Positions 15,656-22,049 of a DNA stretch of 25,041 nucleotides are shown here, one piece after another. A program made the position numbers and the translations under genes. Each line of letters starts with the position of its first letter. Positions within the stretch are counted from its first letter, which is position 1. The notes under the pieces were generated by a model. It had not been told where the DNA came from and ran no database searches. It saw only the letters and a program-made list of their open reading frames with translations. This stretch comes from DASULA01 sp036278435. Its GTDB lineage: Bacteria > Actinomycetota > Actinomycetes > Mycobacteriales > DASULA01. The stretch spans positions 1-25,041 of the forward strand of contig DASULA010000116.1 in the NCBI GenBank assembly GCA_036278435.1. Direction: 5' to 3'.

Positions 15656-15679
15656 GCAAGCCTCGGCGAGCGAATCAGG
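15651..15679 (+). repeat. 29-bp direct repeat at the ABC gene junction, copy 1
   Basis: Identical to 15731-15759 (offset 80). It starts with CATGAGCAAG, so it supplies an ATGA stop/start overlap with the end of the ATPase gene. Confidence 0.9.
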
Positions 15680-15770
15680 CAACGCAGTGCGCTCGTGCCT
15701 CATGCCCGCCCGGAGCGAAGCGAGGACGGACATGAGCAAGCCTCGGCGAGCGAATCAGGGGACGCGGTGA
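15652..15770 (+). other. Two tiny coupled ORFs linking the ATPase and permease genes
   Basis: ATG 15652 overlaps the ATPase stop and opens a 27-codon ORF (MSKPRRANQATQ...KRGRT) ending at TGA 15733-15735. That stop overlaps ATG 15732, which opens a 12-codon ORF MSKPRRANQGTR ending at TGA 15768-15770. That stop in turn overlaps the permease GTG 15767. Three successive 4-nt overlaps could pass ribosomes across the 111-nt gap. Whether the peptides matter is unknown. Confidence 0.6.
15731..15759 (+). repeat. 29-bp direct repeat at the ABC gene junction, copy 2
   Basis: The second copy of 15651-15679. Between the copies lies GGAGCGAAGCGAGG, a style of short repeat found in several actinomycete genomes. 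Confidence 0.9.
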
Positions 15771-16894
15771 TCACGACGCGCGGGGTGCTGACGGTGGCCC
15801 GGCTGGAGTTCCGGCTGCGGATCCGGGCCGGTCGCTGGCGCTGGCTGCTGGCCATCTGGTTCGTGCTGCTCGCGCTGGTCGCCACCGGCACCCGGGCCGG
15901 GTTCGTCCGTGGCGTGACCGGCGACTCGGCTGCGGCGCTGGCGCAGTACCGGGGTGCGGCCATGTTCGGCGTGCTGATGTTGGTGGTCCTGGCGCTGTCC
16001 CTGCTGGTGTCCCCGGCGCTGGCCGCCCAGTCGGTGAACGGCGACCGGGCCCGGGGCACCCTGGCTACTCTCCAGGTCACCCGGCTGCGGCCGGCGGAGA
16101 TCGCGGCCGGCAAGCTGGCCGCCTCCTGGGGCACGTCGCTGGTGTTCCTCGCGGTGACCCTGCCGCTGGCCGGCTGGTGCCTGACCGAGGGCGGGCTGTC
16201 GGCGCTGCGGGTGGCCGGGGTCTACCTGATGATGGCCCTGCTGCTCGGCGTCGCCTGCGCCGTGGCGCTGGGTCTGTCCGCGTTGCTGTCGAGCACCACC
16301 ACGTCCAGCGTGCTGGCGTACCTGCTGGTGTTCACCGGCACGGTGGGCACCCTGCTGGCGTTCGTGCTGGTCACCGCGCTCACCCCGGACACCCGGCCTT
16401 TGTCGTTCCAGAGCTGCTCGGGCGTACTGCATGACGAGCAGGGCGGGTTCGTCGATCGGAACGGCAACCCGATCGGCCCGGGTCAGCCACCGGTCCAGAC
16501 CGACTGCCGCACGGTGACCGAGCAGTTGCACGTGACCCGCCCGGACCGCACCTGGTGGCTGATCGCGCCGAACCCGTTCGTGGTGCTGGCCGACTCGGCC
16601 CCGGCCGCGCCCACCGTCGCGCGGCTCCGCCCGGACGGCACGGTGGCGCAGCAGGCGGCCAGCTTCGACCCGCTCGGCGCGGTGTCCCGGGAACTGCGGC
16701 AGATCCGGTCCCATCCGGTGCTGCACCGGGACCAGTTCGGCAACCAGTTCTACCGGGCACCGGCCAACGGCGCGGCGCTGTGGCCGGTGGGGCTGGCCGT
16801 TGACCTGCTGCTGGGGGCCGGCGGCGCGGTGCTGACCGGCCGCCGACTGCGCACCCCGGCGCGCCGGCTGCCCCGAGGTCAGCGGGTCGCCTGA
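15767..16894 (+). CDS. ABC transporter permease (ABC-2 type)
   Basis: About 375 residues from GTG 15767, with AGGGGA 5 nt upstream; upstream in-frame codons belong to the junction repeat. Transmembrane segments are clear: WLLAIWFVLLALVATG, FGVLMLVVLALSLLVSPALAA, WGTSLVFLAVTLPLAGW, VYLMMALLLGVACAVALGLSAL, VLAYLLVFTGTVGTLLAFVLV and, after a large extracytoplasmic loop of about 125 residues, LWPVGLAVDLLLGAGGAVL. The segment SVNGDRARGTLATLQVTRLRPAEI between the second and third is the usual cytoplasmic coupling helix of ABC-2 exporters (quoted in part: NGDRARGTLATLQVT). With the upstream ATPase it should form an exporter of unknown substrate. Confidence 0.88.
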   Translation: MITTRGVLTVARLEFRLRIRAGRWRWLLAIWFVLLALVATGTRAGFVRGVTGDSAAALAQYRGAAMFGVLMLVVLALSLLVSPALAAQSVNGDRARGTLATLQVTRLRPAEIAAGKLAASWGTSLVFLAVTLPLAGWCLTEGGLSALRVAGVYLMMALLLGVACAVALGLSALLSSTTTSSVLAYLLVFTGTVGTLLAFVLVTALTPDTRPLSFQSCSGVLHDEQGGFVDRNGNPIGPGQPPVQTDCRTVTEQLHVTRPDRTWWLIAPNPFVVLADSAPAAPTVARLRPDGTVAQQAASFDPLGAVSRELRQIRSHPVLHRDQFGNQFYRAPANGAALWPVGLAVDLLLGAGGAVLTGRRLRTPARRLPRGQRVA

Positions 16895-16980
16895 GCCGGC
16901 CGGACGCGGCCGACGCGGGTCGGCCGGGTGGCCGGCAGGACAGGCCGGGTGAGCGGGAGCCGACCCGCGGCGCCGGAACC

Positions 16981-17009
16981 TTGACACCCTCAGTAGCCTG
17001 CGTTTTACG
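16981..17009 (+). promoter_or_regulatory. Putative promoter of the coiled-coil gene
   Basis: A perfect -35 hexamer TTGACA (16981-16986) is followed after 17 nt by TTTACG (17004-17009), a weak -10. About 135 nt of leader would precede the GTG at 17145. It includes CTCACGC/GCGTGAG (17071-17077 with 17098-17104), a 7-bp stem just before the start region. Confidence 0.4.
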
Positions 17010-17144
17010 GGGAAAAACGTTGCCGTCCGTGATGGGTCGGACGCGCCGCGCCAAGATCCCGAATATCCCCCTCACGCTTCACACCCCCACCGAGAAGGCG
17101 TGAGTCACGCATGGGTCAGTTTGCCACCGAAAGGCAGTCACACC

Positions 17145-18200
17145 GTGGACGAGATCGCCAACGGGCAGTCATCTACAGGCTTCGACAAGATGCGCACCAT
17201 GCTCACCCGGGCAGCCGAACTGCGGGCTGACGAGCAGCGCCAGCTCTACGACATGATCGACGAGGTCCGCTCCAGGCTGTCGCCGCTGGAGAGTTTCGCC
17301 GCCGAGGGTCGTGGCCGCATCCCGGCCCTGCACGACCACATCGGCTCGGTCGCGCAACGGCTCAACGAGCTGCCCGACCGCACCGAGATCAGCGTGATCG
17401 CCGAGCGGCTGGACGAGGCGCTGGCTCGGATCGACGGTCAGGACAGCGTGCTCGCGCAGGTCATCACCGCGATGAACAACCTCAGCGACCGGATCGGCCG
17501 GCCGCTGGACGCGCTGGAGGCCCGGCTGGAGGGGGTGGCCGGTCGGTTCGAGGGTGTGTCCGGGCGCCTGGACGGCCTGGACGACCGGTTGCAACACCTG
17601 CACAGCCGGCTGGATGACATCGACCACGCGGCGACCCGGTTGCACAGTGCCGTGGAGGCGCTGCCCGGGCAGGTCGACGTCGGCTCGGTGCACCGGCGGT
17701 TCGACGAGCTGTCCGGCGGGATGCACCAGCGGTTCGACGACGACCTGGGTGGGCTGCACGGCCGGCTGGACGAGTTCCACGGGCAGATCCGCGAACTGGC
17801 GGCTCGGCCCGTGATCGACCCGACCGAGCGGCTGACCGACCTGGTCGGCCGGCTGGACGAGATGGTCGGACGGGTCGACGGCGTGTCCGGGCGGGTGGAC
17901 TCGGTCGAGCAGAGCGTCCGTACCGGCGTGGGCACGCTGTCGGGTGTGGTCGAGCAGGGCATGGAGAAGCTGGAGGGATCGGTCGGCGAGCGCCCGGATC
18001 GCGAGGAGATCACCCGCAGCCTGCGCGCCGCCCAGGCCGAGTCCGAACAGCGGATCACCCGACAACTCGACCACGCCCTGGCCGCGTTCGCCGAGGTGAT
18101 GCTCGGCCGGAGCATGAACCTGGGTGCTCAGGCTTCGGGCCCGCGGGGGGGTGGTCGCATCGCGGGCAAAAAAAGTCTCGACGGAGACTACGACAGGTGA
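17145..18200 (+). CDS. Long coiled-coil protein of unknown function
   Basis: About 351 residues from GTG 17145 (AGGCAG about 7 nt upstream). GTG 17100 is in frame but lies in the leader hairpin. The N-terminus FDKMRTMLTRAAELRADEQRQL is followed by almost continuous heptads rich in Leu, Arg, Asp and Glu (RLDGLDDRLQHLHSRLDDID and similar), with Gly-containing variations such as GRFEGVSGRLDG. There are no membrane segments or enzymatic motifs. It resembles coiled-coil proteins that actinomycetes keep near leuA, some labelled apolipoprotein-like; a scaffold or nucleoid/cytoskeleton role is possible but unproven. The 3' end overlaps the next gene, and the stretch holds runs of seven G and seven A (see findings). 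Confidence 0.7.
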   Translation: MDEIANGQSSTGFDKMRTMLTRAAELRADEQRQLYDMIDEVRSRLSPLESFAAEGRGRIPALHDHIGSVAQRLNELPDRTEISVIAERLDEALARIDGQDSVLAQVITAMNNLSDRIGRPLDALEARLEGVAGRFEGVSGRLDGLDDRLQHLHSRLDDIDHAATRLHSAVEALPGQVDVGSVHRRFDELSGGMHQRFDDDLGGLHGRLDEFHGQIRELAARPVIDPTERLTDLVGRLDEMVGRVDGVSGRVDSVEQSVRTGVGTLSGVVEQGMEKLEGSVGERPDREEITRSLRAAQAESEQRITRQLDHALAAFAEVMLGRSMNLGAQASGPRGGGRIAGKKSLDGDYDR

Positions 18201-19158
18201 CGTCGAACAACTGATGGACCTGGACAGCGGGCTGTCCGCGCAGACCGCGCTGTGGCTCGCCGGCGGTGATCCGGGCAGCGTGCAGGGCAGGTTCGGGTGG
18301 ATCCACCAGACCGACCCGACGACCGCGGAGTCCACGGTGGAACCGGGCCGGGAGGCGTTGGCAACGCCGCCCGCCGGGTCCTCCACGGTGCCGCCCACGG
18401 ATTTGTCCACAGCTCGACCCACTGGCATGTCCACTGGTTCGTCCACAGACGGGTCCGTTGACGACGCCGGGCTGGCCGTGCTGTCCACAGGGTTATCCAC
18501 AGTTTCCACAGATCCGCCGTCCGGGCGGGAGCCGTCGGACGGGGCCTCGCCGGCGACGGAACCCGGAGCCACCCGGGACGCCGGAGACCCCAGCCAGGAC
18601 GGGCAGGCCGCCACCGGGGTCACGGTGGAACCGCCGGCAACCGCCGAGCGACCGGCCGACGGGATGGGTGGCGTGGACGGTCCGGCCGGCAGCACCGCAG
18701 GGGCGAAGCGACCCGGTGCGCCGGACGCCCGGTCCGAGCCGGCACCGGACGACTCCGGGCCGGGCGGCGACGCGGACGTGGCCGAGCCCGCGGATCCGGA
18801 CGTATCGGCCGGCCCGCCGAAGGCCAGGTCGACCCCGACCGGGGACGCCGCGGCCGAGTCGCCAGACGGCGACACCGCGGCGGCCGAGCCGGCCAGTGCA
18901 CCGACGGCCAAGCCTGCCAAGCCACCGGCGGCGAGGGCCGCGGGTGGCCGGGGTCCGACGGACACCTCGGTCGCGGTCGACGAACCGGTGGACGAACCGG
19001 TGGACGGGTCGCCGGACGGCGCCGCAACGGCCGAACCGGCGCCGGCGAAGGCCGTTCCGGCCAGGGCACCGGGCGCGAGCCGGACCACCCGGAGCACCCA
19101 GACGCGCCGGACGCCACCGGTCAAGAGCACCACCAGCAAGCCGAAAAGGAAACGCTGA
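18151..19158 (+). CDS. Acidic low-complexity protein with basic C-terminal tail
   Basis: About 335 residues if started at GTG 18151; GTG 18124 and ATG 18213 are alternatives, none with a clear ribosome binding site. It overlaps the coiled-coil gene by about 50 nt in the +1 frame. After a short folded-looking start (DVEQLMDLDSGLSAQTALWL) the sequence is Pro/Ala/Thr/Ser/Asp-rich, with repeats such as VDEPVDEPVDG and LSTGLSTVST. It ends in a Lys/Arg tail (KSTTSKPKRKR) suited to DNA or RNA contact. It contains one TTA codon (18493-18495), rare in such genomes. It may be the continuation of the coiled-coil protein through a frameshift. No family was recognised. Confidence 0.55.
   Translation: MVASRAKKVSTETTTGDVEQLMDLDSGLSAQTALWLAGGDPGSVQGRFGWIHQTDPTTAESTVEPGREALATPPAGSSTVPPTDLSTARPTGMSTGSSTDGSVDDAGLAVLSTGLSTVSTDPPSGREPSDGASPATEPGATRDAGDPSQDGQAATGVTVEPPATAERPADGMGGVDGPAGSTAGAKRPGAPDARSEPAPDDSGPGGDADVAEPADPDVSAGPPKARSTPTGDAAAESPDGDTAAAEPASAPTAKPAKPPAARAAGGRGPTDTSVAVDEPVDEPVDGSPDGAATAEPAPAKAVPARAPGASRTTRSTQTRRTPPVKSTTSKPKRKR
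18403..18510 (+). other. Cluster of DnaA-box-like sequences inside a coding region
   Basis: Five 9-mers with TCCACA or TTCCACA cores lie in 108 bp, all on the same strand: TTGTCCACA (18403-18411), TCGTCCACA (18439-18447), CTGTCCACA (18481-18489), TTATCCACA (18493-18501) and GTTTCCACA (18502-18510). ATGTCCACT (18427-18435) is a sixth, weaker match. The first equals the preferred Streptomyces DnaA box and the fourth equals the E. coli consensus. Function is not shown. Confidence 0.6.
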
Positions 19159-19333
19159 GGCGGGGGCGCCGGCACGGACCGCGGAGTTTCCGTTCCGGAT
19201 CACCGGACCGGCGCCCTCCCCCGGACCCCGCCGGCGACCGGCTCGTCGCCCCGGGACCGTCCGGGACGGCCACGCCAGATGGGCGGCGGCTGTCACAGTG
19301 CGCCGTGGACCCACGTCCCGGCGCACTGTCGTG

Positions 19334-19339
19334 TAGCGT
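19334..19339 (+). promoter_or_regulatory. Putative -10 box of leuA leader transcript
   Basis: TAGCGT ends 7 nt before the GTG of the leader peptide, so the leader peptide would be translated from a leaderless or nearly leaderless RNA. No -35 hexamer at 16-19 nt was convincing. Confidence 0.5.
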
Positions 19340-19346
19340 GACTGCC

Positions 19347-19406
19347 GTGGCGCTGTGTTCGCCCGTATCGGGCCTGCTCCTTAGCAGCCGCGGCGGGGGC
19401 CGATAG
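19347..19406 (+). CDS. leuA leader peptide
   Basis: A 19-residue ORF, MALCSPVSGLLLSSRGGGR, starts at GTG 19347. It carries three adjacent Leu codons (CTG CTC CTT), of which CTT is rare at this GC content. Stalling at these codons when charged tRNA-Leu is scarce would sense leucine. It ends 81 nt before the leuA start, just before the hairpin that can hide the leuA ribosome binding site. Confidence 0.6.
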   Translation: MALCSPVSGLLLSSRGGGR

Positions 19407-19417
19407 ACAGACCGGCC

Positions 19418-19476
19418 TCCCTCGTCGCGGGTCTCCTGCTGCGCCGGTCGCATCGCGACCAGACCGCCACGAGGGA
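19418..19476 (+). promoter_or_regulatory. leuA leader hairpin covering the ribosome binding site (attenuator)
   Basis: TCCCTCGT (19418-19425) pairs exactly with ACGAGGGA (19469-19476). Nested inside are GGTCT/AGACC and GGTCGC/GCGACC (loop ATC, 19446-19460). The right arm contains GAGGGA, the only Shine-Dalgarno before the leuA ATG at 19488. Closing the stem should therefore block leuA translation, and ribosome stalling on the leader peptide could shift the fold. Leucine-responsive attenuation of leuA is established for several actinobacteria; the mechanism here is inferred. Confidence 0.6.
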
Positions 19477-19487
19477 GCACGTACCCC

Positions 19488-21191
19488 ATGAACGCCACGC
19501 CAGCCCGCCGGCAGCGTCCCAGCGGCATGCCCATCCACAAGTACCGCGCGTTCCCGTCCGTCGACCTGCCCGACCGCCGCTGGCCGGCCACGGTCGTCAC
19601 CGCCGCGCCCCGGTGGCTGTCCACCGACCTGCGGGACGGCAACCAGGCGCTGATCGACCCGATGAGCCCGGCCCGCAAGCACCGGATGTTCGACCTGCTG
19701 GTACGGATGGGCTACAAGGAGATCGAGGTCGGGTTCCCGGCCGCCAGCCAGACCGACTTCGACTTCGTCCGCCAACTGGTCACCGACGACCTGATTCCCG
19801 ACGACGTCACCATCTCGGTGCTCACCCAGGCTCGGGACGAGCTCATCGAACGCACCGTGGAGAGCGTGGTCGGCGCCCACCGGGCCACCATCCACCTGTA
19901 CAACGCCACCGCACCGCTGTTCCGGCGGGTGGTCTTCGGGGTGGACCGGTCGGAGTGCCGGGACATCGCCGTGCGCGGCACCGAGTCGGTGATGAAGTAC
20001 GCCGACCAACTGCTCGGCGACACCCAGGTCGGATACGAATACTCACCCGAGGTGTTCACCGGCACCGAGCTGGACTTCGCGCTGGAGGTCTGCGAGGCGG
20101 TGATGGATGTCTGGCAGCCCGATGTGGACCGGGAGGTCATCCTCAACCTGCCGGCGACCGTGGAGATGGCCTCGCCGAACGTCTACGCCGACCAGATCGA
20201 GTGGATGAGCCGTAACCTGTCCCGGCGGGACTCGGTGTGCCTGTCGCTGCACCCGCACAACGACCGCGGTACCGCGGTGGCCGCGGCCGAGTTGGGGCAC
20301 CAGGCCGGCGCGGACCGGATCGAGGGGTGCCTGTTCGGGAACGGCGAGCGGACTGGCAACGTCGACCTGGTCACTCTGGGGCTGAACCTGTTCAGCCAGG
20401 GCATCGACCCGATGATCGACTTCTCCGACATCGACGACATCCGGCGCACGGTCCAGTACTGCAACCAACTCCCTGTGCACGAACGCCACCCCTATGCCGG
20501 CGATCTGGTCTACACCGCGTTCTCCGGCTCGCACCAGGACGCCATCAAGAAGGGCTTCGAGGCCCGCGACCGTGAGGTCGCCGCCGCGACCGCTGGCGAG
20601 CCGTACTGGCAGGTGCCCTACCTGCCGATCGACCCGATGGACGTGGGCCGCAGCTACGAGGCCGTCATCCGGGTCAACAGCCAGTCCGGCAAGGGCGGCG
20701 TGGCCTACATCATGAAAACCGAGCACGCCCTGGACCTGCCCCGCCGGCTCCAGATCGAGTTCAGTCAGGTGATCCAACGGGTCACCGACGGCGCGGGCGG
20801 CGAGGTGACCCCGGAGCGGATGTGGGAGATCTTCGCCGGGGAGTACCTCCGGTCACACGACCCGCTGGCCCTGCTGTCGTACCGCGCGTCCTCCACCGCC
20901 GACGGCCGTGACCTGGTGACCGCGACCGTGCGGATGGGCGCTGACCAGCGCGAACTCACCGGCACCGGCAACGGCCCGATCGCGGCGTTCCTCGACTCGC
21001 TGCGGCCGGCCGGCTATGACGTGCGGGTGCGTGACTACGCCGAACACGCGATGTCCTCCGGTGGGGACGCGCGGGCCGCGGCCTACGTCGAGGCCGAGAT
21101 GGACGGCCGGGTCCGGTGGGGCGTGGGGGTCGACCCCAACATCGTCACCGCGTCGCTGCGTGCGGTGCTCAGCGCGATCGGCCGGAACTGA
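19488..21191 (+). CDS. leuA: 2-isopropylmalate synthase (long actinobacterial form)
   Basis: The gene encodes 567 residues from ATG 19488. It condenses acetyl-CoA with 2-oxoisovalerate, the committed step of leucine biosynthesis. Catalytic-domain motifs are intact: STDLRDGNQAL (45-55) with the metal-binding Asp, SLHPHNDRGTA with His 255 and His 257, and GNGERTGNVDLV (284-295). The C-terminal regulatory domain (about 440-567) carries the leucine feedback site in relatives. The N-terminal FPSVDLPDRRWP region is typical of the roughly 560-600 residue actinobacterial/yeast-like class. A leader peptide and hairpin upstream point to leucine-controlled expression, and a 12-bp stem downstream to termination. 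Confidence 0.97.
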   Translation: MNATPARRQRPSGMPIHKYRAFPSVDLPDRRWPATVVTAAPRWLSTDLRDGNQALIDPMSPARKHRMFDLLVRMGYKEIEVGFPAASQTDFDFVRQLVTDDLIPDDVTISVLTQARDELIERTVESVVGAHRATIHLYNATAPLFRRVVFGVDRSECRDIAVRGTESVMKYADQLLGDTQVGYEYSPEVFTGTELDFALEVCEAVMDVWQPDVDREVILNLPATVEMASPNVYADQIEWMSRNLSRRDSVCLSLHPHNDRGTAVAAAELGHQAGADRIEGCLFGNGERTGNVDLVTLGLNLFSQGIDPMIDFSDIDDIRRTVQYCNQLPVHERHPYAGDLVYTAFSGSHQDAIKKGFEARDREVAAATAGEPYWQVPYLPIDPMDVGRSYEAVIRVNSQSGKGGVAYIMKTEHALDLPRRLQIEFSQVIQRVTDGAGGEVTPERMWEIFAGEYLRSHDPLALLSYRASSTADGRDLVTATVRMGADQRELTGTGNGPIAAFLDSLRPAGYDVRVRDYAEHAMSSGGDARAAAYVEAEMDGRVRWGVGVDPNIVTASLRAVLSAIGRN

Positions 21192-21210
21192 CAGGTCCGG
21201 TCCGCCGAAC

Positions 21211-21235
21211 CGCCTGCCGCCTGCCGCCTGCCGCC
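21211..21235 (+). repeat. Short tandem repeat (CGCCTGC) x 3.6
   Basis: Three full and one partial copy of CGCCTGC directly after leuA, in non-coding DNA. Such a heptamer array is prone to copy-number change. Confidence 0.85.
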
Positions 21236-21288
21236 AAGGACAGGACAGGGCGAACGCTGACATAACAAGCCCCACCGCCGGATCCCCG

Positions 21289-21319
21289 GTGACCTGCTCC
21301 ACGCCACGGAGCAGGTCAC
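21289..21319 (+). terminator. leuA terminator hairpin
   Basis: GTGACCTGCTCC (21289-21300) and GGAGCAGGTCAC (21308-21319) form a perfect 12-bp stem with loop ACGCCAC, about 100 bp after the leuA stop. There is no T run. The rest of the 363-bp gap to the sigma factor gene shows no gene. Confidence 0.7.
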
Positions 21320-21554
21320 GGCGGGTCGGAGATCCCGCGGTCGCCTCGGCCGGGCAGGCCCGGCAGGCCGCCGCGTCCGGCACGGTCGCCACCGGTCGAG
21401 GACGACCGCGTGACCAGACCGCAGCCCTGGCGACGCTCCGGCAGGCGGGCGTGACGTCTCGCCGCGTCTCGGATCCACCATCCGGACGCGACATTGGGCT
21501 GATGTTCGCCCGAACCCCTTCCATATTGCTCGTTGACGAGGGACCGTTAACACT

Positions 21555-22049
21555 GTGTATCACGATGTTTACGGTCTGTATCTGGGTTGCTATCGGCGAC
21601 TGGTGGCCCAGGCCTTCGCGCTGACCGTGGACCTGGACCGGGCCCAGGACGCCGTGGACGAGGCGTTCGCCCGGGCGCTGGCCGCGCCACGGGCCTTCGG
21701 CCGGGTGGACGACCCGGAGTCGTGGCTGCGGATCACCGCGCTCGGCCTGGCCCGGCGCCGGGAGCGGCGGCGAGCCCTGGTGGCCCGGTTCCACCGTTGG
21801 CGGCGGTACCGGCCGGACCAGCCAGACCGGGAGCGGGACACCGCCGGACCGGAGCCGGCGCACGGCACCCTGCTGGAGTCGTTGCGGCAACTGCCGGGCC
21901 GGGAGCGGGACGCCGTTGCCCTGCACCGCCTCGCCGGGATGACCGTGCACGAGATCGCGAACCTGTTCGGGTATTCCGACGGCGTGGTGCATGCCCTGCT
22001 CGACAGCGGCGGGCACCGGCTGTCCACCGGAGGTCGGGGAGGTGGGTGA
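21555..22049 (+). CDS. SigE-family ECF-type RNA polymerase sigma factor, short
   Basis: The gene encodes 164 residues from GTG 21555. Region 2 is recognisable from YRRLVAQAFALTVDLDRAQDAVDEAFARAL through DPESWLRITALGLARRRERR (quoted in part: DLDRAQDAVDEAFARAL, DPESWLRITALGLARR). Region 4 is LLESLRQLPGRERDAVALHRLAGMTVHEIANLFGYSDGVVHALL, with the helix-turn-helix MTVHEIANLFGYSDGVV. This is the layout of the small actinobacterial SigE-type factors. GAGGGA lies about 11 nt upstream. A weak ECF-like pair GAAC (21512-21515) and CGTT (21531-21534), 15 nt apart, could be an autoregulated promoter. The TGA overlaps the ATG of the next gene by one base (TGATG). Confidence 0.82.
   Translation: MYHDVYGLYLGCYRRLVAQAFALTVDLDRAQDAVDEAFARALAAPRAFGRVDDPESWLRITALGLARRRERRRALVARFHRWRRYRPDQPDRERDTAGPEPAHGTLLESLRQLPGRERDAVALHRLAGMTVHEIANLFGYSDGVVHALLDSGGHRLSTGGRGGG

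Noticed and set aside
18493..18495. TTA codon as a sign of bldA-type developmental control
   Set aside because: A single TTA codon is suggestive in Streptomyces, but here it is part of a perfect DnaA box, which explains it better. bldA control is not claimed.
17169..19175. 668-codon open frame antisense to the coiled-coil and low-complexity genes
   Set aside because: Long antisense frames are expected where GC-rich third positions fall opposite. The sense strand has the heptads, and the antisense peptide has no domain, start site or ribosome binding site.
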